A stretch of DNA of 64,000 nucleotides from contig JAGGNK010003335.1 of assembly GCA_017590115.1 (NCBI GenBank), positions 5,890,001 through 5,954,000 on the forward strand, read 5' to 3'. The notes beneath the pieces were generated by a model. The model did no database searches. It saw only the letters and a program-made list of their open reading frames with translations, and was not told the origin of the DNA. The DNA comes from Montifringilla adamsi (taxonomy: Eukaryota > Chordata > Aves > Passeriformes > Passeridae). Below are positions 62,025-64,000 of the stretch, piece by piece (position 1 is the stretch's first letter; every line of letters begins with the position of its first letter). Both the position numbers and the translations under genes were made by a program.

Positions 62025-63531
62025 CTGCAAAAGAGAAAAGGGAGAGAAAAGTCAAGATTTGGAATGAGCTTTATGTTCAGAAAGTGCCATGTCTGTTACT
62101 GCTTTAATTTATTGGGTAGCCAAGTTAATGAGATTTGGCAGCTGGCCTTGGAAGGACTGGGCATTTTAAAACAATTTGCAGATAAGAAATCTTTCTGAAT
62201 TATGAAATTTATAATAAACCATGATGATAGATTCTGCTTTTTATCACTTCAAGTAATTAAAGCTCTGAGCCAATTCACTGCTGCTGGTCTACTGATTAAT
62301 CTAATTTTAGAGTCCAGAATTACAAAAACCTGGGACCTTGATACATACTCACCTTTCTAAACCACTTTAAAATCTGGGTATGAAAAAGCCCAAGCCCCAT
62401 CTGCTGTAATATCTCATGTCAATCTGCTCAGTATTCTGGCAGCAGATTTATTACACTACATTAAAACAAATTTTTCAGCAGAAAGATTGCCCTCTTCCTG
62501 CGCCAGGGGACCTTGAGAAAGTCACATTTTTAAGAAGAATAAACTGTAATACGAAGCCTCTGAAATATTAAAAATGTATTTACTGTTCTGTGACACAAAA
62601 ATATACACATATTTTATATCAACATGAGAAACTATTTGACTGGTCAGTGGACAATGGTCTCTAATAATTCTGCTTCACACAGATATCCAAAATTAACAGA
62701 ACAGGCCCTAGAAAAGTTCATCACTGGCTTGCCAAGCATGAAGAGCAATCTTACAAAACCCATCATACTTTATCACCAAAAAATTCTGGTATTTCAAGAT
62801 TAAAGTATCACTTTATTGATTCTGACTTTTTTCTGCATAGACTTACCTGGCTTTAAAGTCTGAGTGTATCCTAACCCAATCAGACTGGAGTTGTTCACTT
62901 TAGCCTTAAAGGGAAATAATAAAGCATTATTTAGTAATAAATAGTAAATAATTTAGTATCTTTCTTCAAAGTTCTCCATGCCTGAGAATTATGCAACAGC
63001 TTTTAAGCATGTAGGGATTTCAAGTTTTAAATCCCAGATAAATCTAGAGTTAATTTTTCTGTAACTTAAATCCCAAATCTCAAAGAATCTACAGTCACTG
63101 TAGAAAACAATGGGTTTATTAACAGAATTTTTAATTTTTTCCAGACTGACACAAAAACAGTCTCAAAATAGTGCCCAGTATTACAATAAAACATTCTGTG
63201 TTTCTTTTAAGGAAAATCCAATAGCTGTGCTCTCAGGCTGCCAAAACCAAAACAAACAGATCCAACTACAGAGCACAGAACTGCATCAGGACCATGCTCT
63301 GCTGATGGAAAGGCTGCTTTCCACTTCCATTGCAAGCACTTCTTTTCAAATGCATATAAAAGCACATGCACAGGACTCACAGAAAAAGAGGCATCTGGGT
63401 CAATCTGATACTTGGCTGCTATTCCAAAGCGAGTGTTGCTATTTCCAGCTGTCCAAGCCAGATTCACAGCAGTCTCCAGTTTATCATTCACCTTCTGGTA
63501 AATGGAGCCGCCAAACTCTGTTCCATCGTTC
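61933..63531 (-). CDS. VDAC1: VDAC1, voltage-dependent anion channel 1 (last three coding exons; gene continues beyond the right edge)
   Basis: Exons at 63531-63381 (151 bp), 62904-62847 (58 bp) and 62024-61933 (92 bp) join in phase and encode the last 99 residues, about 185-283 of a 283-residue porin. VDAC forms the 19-stranded beta-barrel of the mitochondrial outer membrane that passes ATP, ADP and other metabolites; these exons supply the final strands. Diagnostic sequence includes [39 protein letters not shown] and [13 protein letters not shown]. The segments LIG (242-244) and SALLD (260-264) coincide with the annotated NAD-binding stretches of human VDAC1. LKPGIKL and GLGLEF favour VDAC1 over VDAC2, and the KCT2 neighbour agrees. 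Residue 232, Cys in human, is Ser here. Earlier exons are not in the window. KCT2 follows about 1 kb downstream on the same strand. Confidence 0.95.
62025..62846 (-). other. VDAC1: VDAC1 last intron
   Basis: An 822-bp intron bounded by GTAAGT and GCAG, AT-rich, with no recognisable repeat or other gene. Confidence 0.9.
62847..62904 (-). CDS. VDAC1: VDAC1 penultimate coding exon (about residues 235-253)
   Basis: A 58-bp exon encoding [19 protein letters not shown] plus the first base of Gly254. The acceptor is CTTTAAAG and the donor GTAAGT (plus-strand acttac, 62841-62846). It is too short to stand out as an open reading frame and was found from the protein family pattern. Confidence 0.95.
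62905..63380 (-). other. VDAC1: VDAC1 penultimate intron
   Basis: A 476-bp intron bounded by GTGAGT and AAAG. Its reading frame stays open for some distance past the upstream exon, which is chance; the splice sites and protein family show where the exon ends. Confidence 0.9.
63381..63531 (-). CDS. VDAC1: VDAC1 third-from-last coding exon (about residues 185-234)
   Basis: A 151-bp exon starting after tccttccag with one base that completes a Val codon, then 50 codons from NDGTEFGGS to DPDASFS. It ends at donor GTGAGT (plus-strand actcac, 63375-63380). The matching human exon, from memory, encodes the same span. Confidence 0.95.
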
Positions 63532-64000
63532 CTGGAAGGAATGCATTAGTGTCGTTTTAAACAGCACCCCAAAACAATCAGCTTTTATTTTTCCAGTAAG
63601 AGCTGTATTTGCACAACATCCACTTACACCTCATTAAATATCCCTATAACAACTAAGATAGAGACATTAGGCCAGATTGGTTATGAAGCTATTTTTAGAC
63701 ACTTCAATTCATTGCAGATTATTATATTTCAACAACTTCTGAAACTGAAAAAAACTCATGACAAACTATCAAAAATTAGACCAACGATGACAGCTTCTAA
63801 TTTTCCCTTTCCTGTAGATGGGAATCTTTTTAGTAGAGAGATATATTTTTCCCTGCGTGTCTCTGAAATAATTATTTTCCCTGGCAAATGTCTCCTTGTG
63901 CCCTGAGAGAGCTGTACCCCAGTCACAGAGCCTGAGTCATCCCAAAACTGCCATGTCAGCATGCTTTTACCAGACACAGAGGAACTGTATCACAGGTGAA
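63532..64000 (-). other. VDAC1: Part of a VDAC1 intron (continues beyond window)
   Basis: Sequence upstream of the 151-bp exon shows no further VDAC coding sequence up to the window edge, so the preceding exon must lie beyond 64000. Confidence 0.8.

Noticed and set aside
63756..63977. Minus-strand open frame next to VDAC1, checked as an earlier VDAC1 exon
   Set aside because: The translation has no VDAC sequence; the preceding exon must lie beyond the window.

Overview
The window looks like euchromatic DNA from a bird, possibly a passerine (low certainty). At least a dozen fragments are the 3' end of the avian CR1 LINE, whose landmark is the 'ggtttgggttggaaggg' block or its reverse complement next to a cattcta/tagaatg tail. 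A few pieces resemble avian ERV LTRs. Two vertebrate genes are recognisable at the right end, both on the minus strand with GT-AG introns. No prokaryotic genes, CRISPR arrays or operons are present, and almost all long open reading frames are chance.

Layout: about 1-53,900 is a gene-poor, AT-rich interval holding CR1 fragments (densest at 32.1-36.9 kb), LTR scraps, A-rich and microsatellite tracts, short tandem duplications, and a few blocks rich in homeodomain-type motifs that could be regulatory. One small isolated CpG island lies at 51.78-52.06 kb. In human 5q31.1 the interval beyond C5orf15 towards FSTL4 is also a large gene-poor stretch, so this layout fits conserved synteny; that is inference from memory.

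55,394-60,033 is the complete coding region of KCT2/C5orf15 (keratinocyte-associated transmembrane protein 2). It has three exons and 268 codons, starts inside a CpG-island promoter with NRF1, Sp1 and YY1/TISU-type motifs, and has a probable long 3' UTR to the left. 61,933-64,000 holds the last three coding exons of VDAC1 (about residues 185-283) and its 3' UTR; the rest of the gene lies beyond the right edge. VDAC1 and KCT2 run in tandem, with only about 1 kb between the predicted VDAC1 polyadenylation site and the KCT2 start codon.

VDAC1 is the mitochondrial outer-membrane porin. KCT2 is a type I membrane protein with a tyrosine-type sorting motif. Nothing here links them beyond shared position and orientation. 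I found no convincing new biological system. The items most worth a second look are the TISU start of KCT2, the orphan CpG island, a 54-bp LTR-like stub with a 5-bp target-site duplication, and a palindromic homeodomain site at 47.2 kb.
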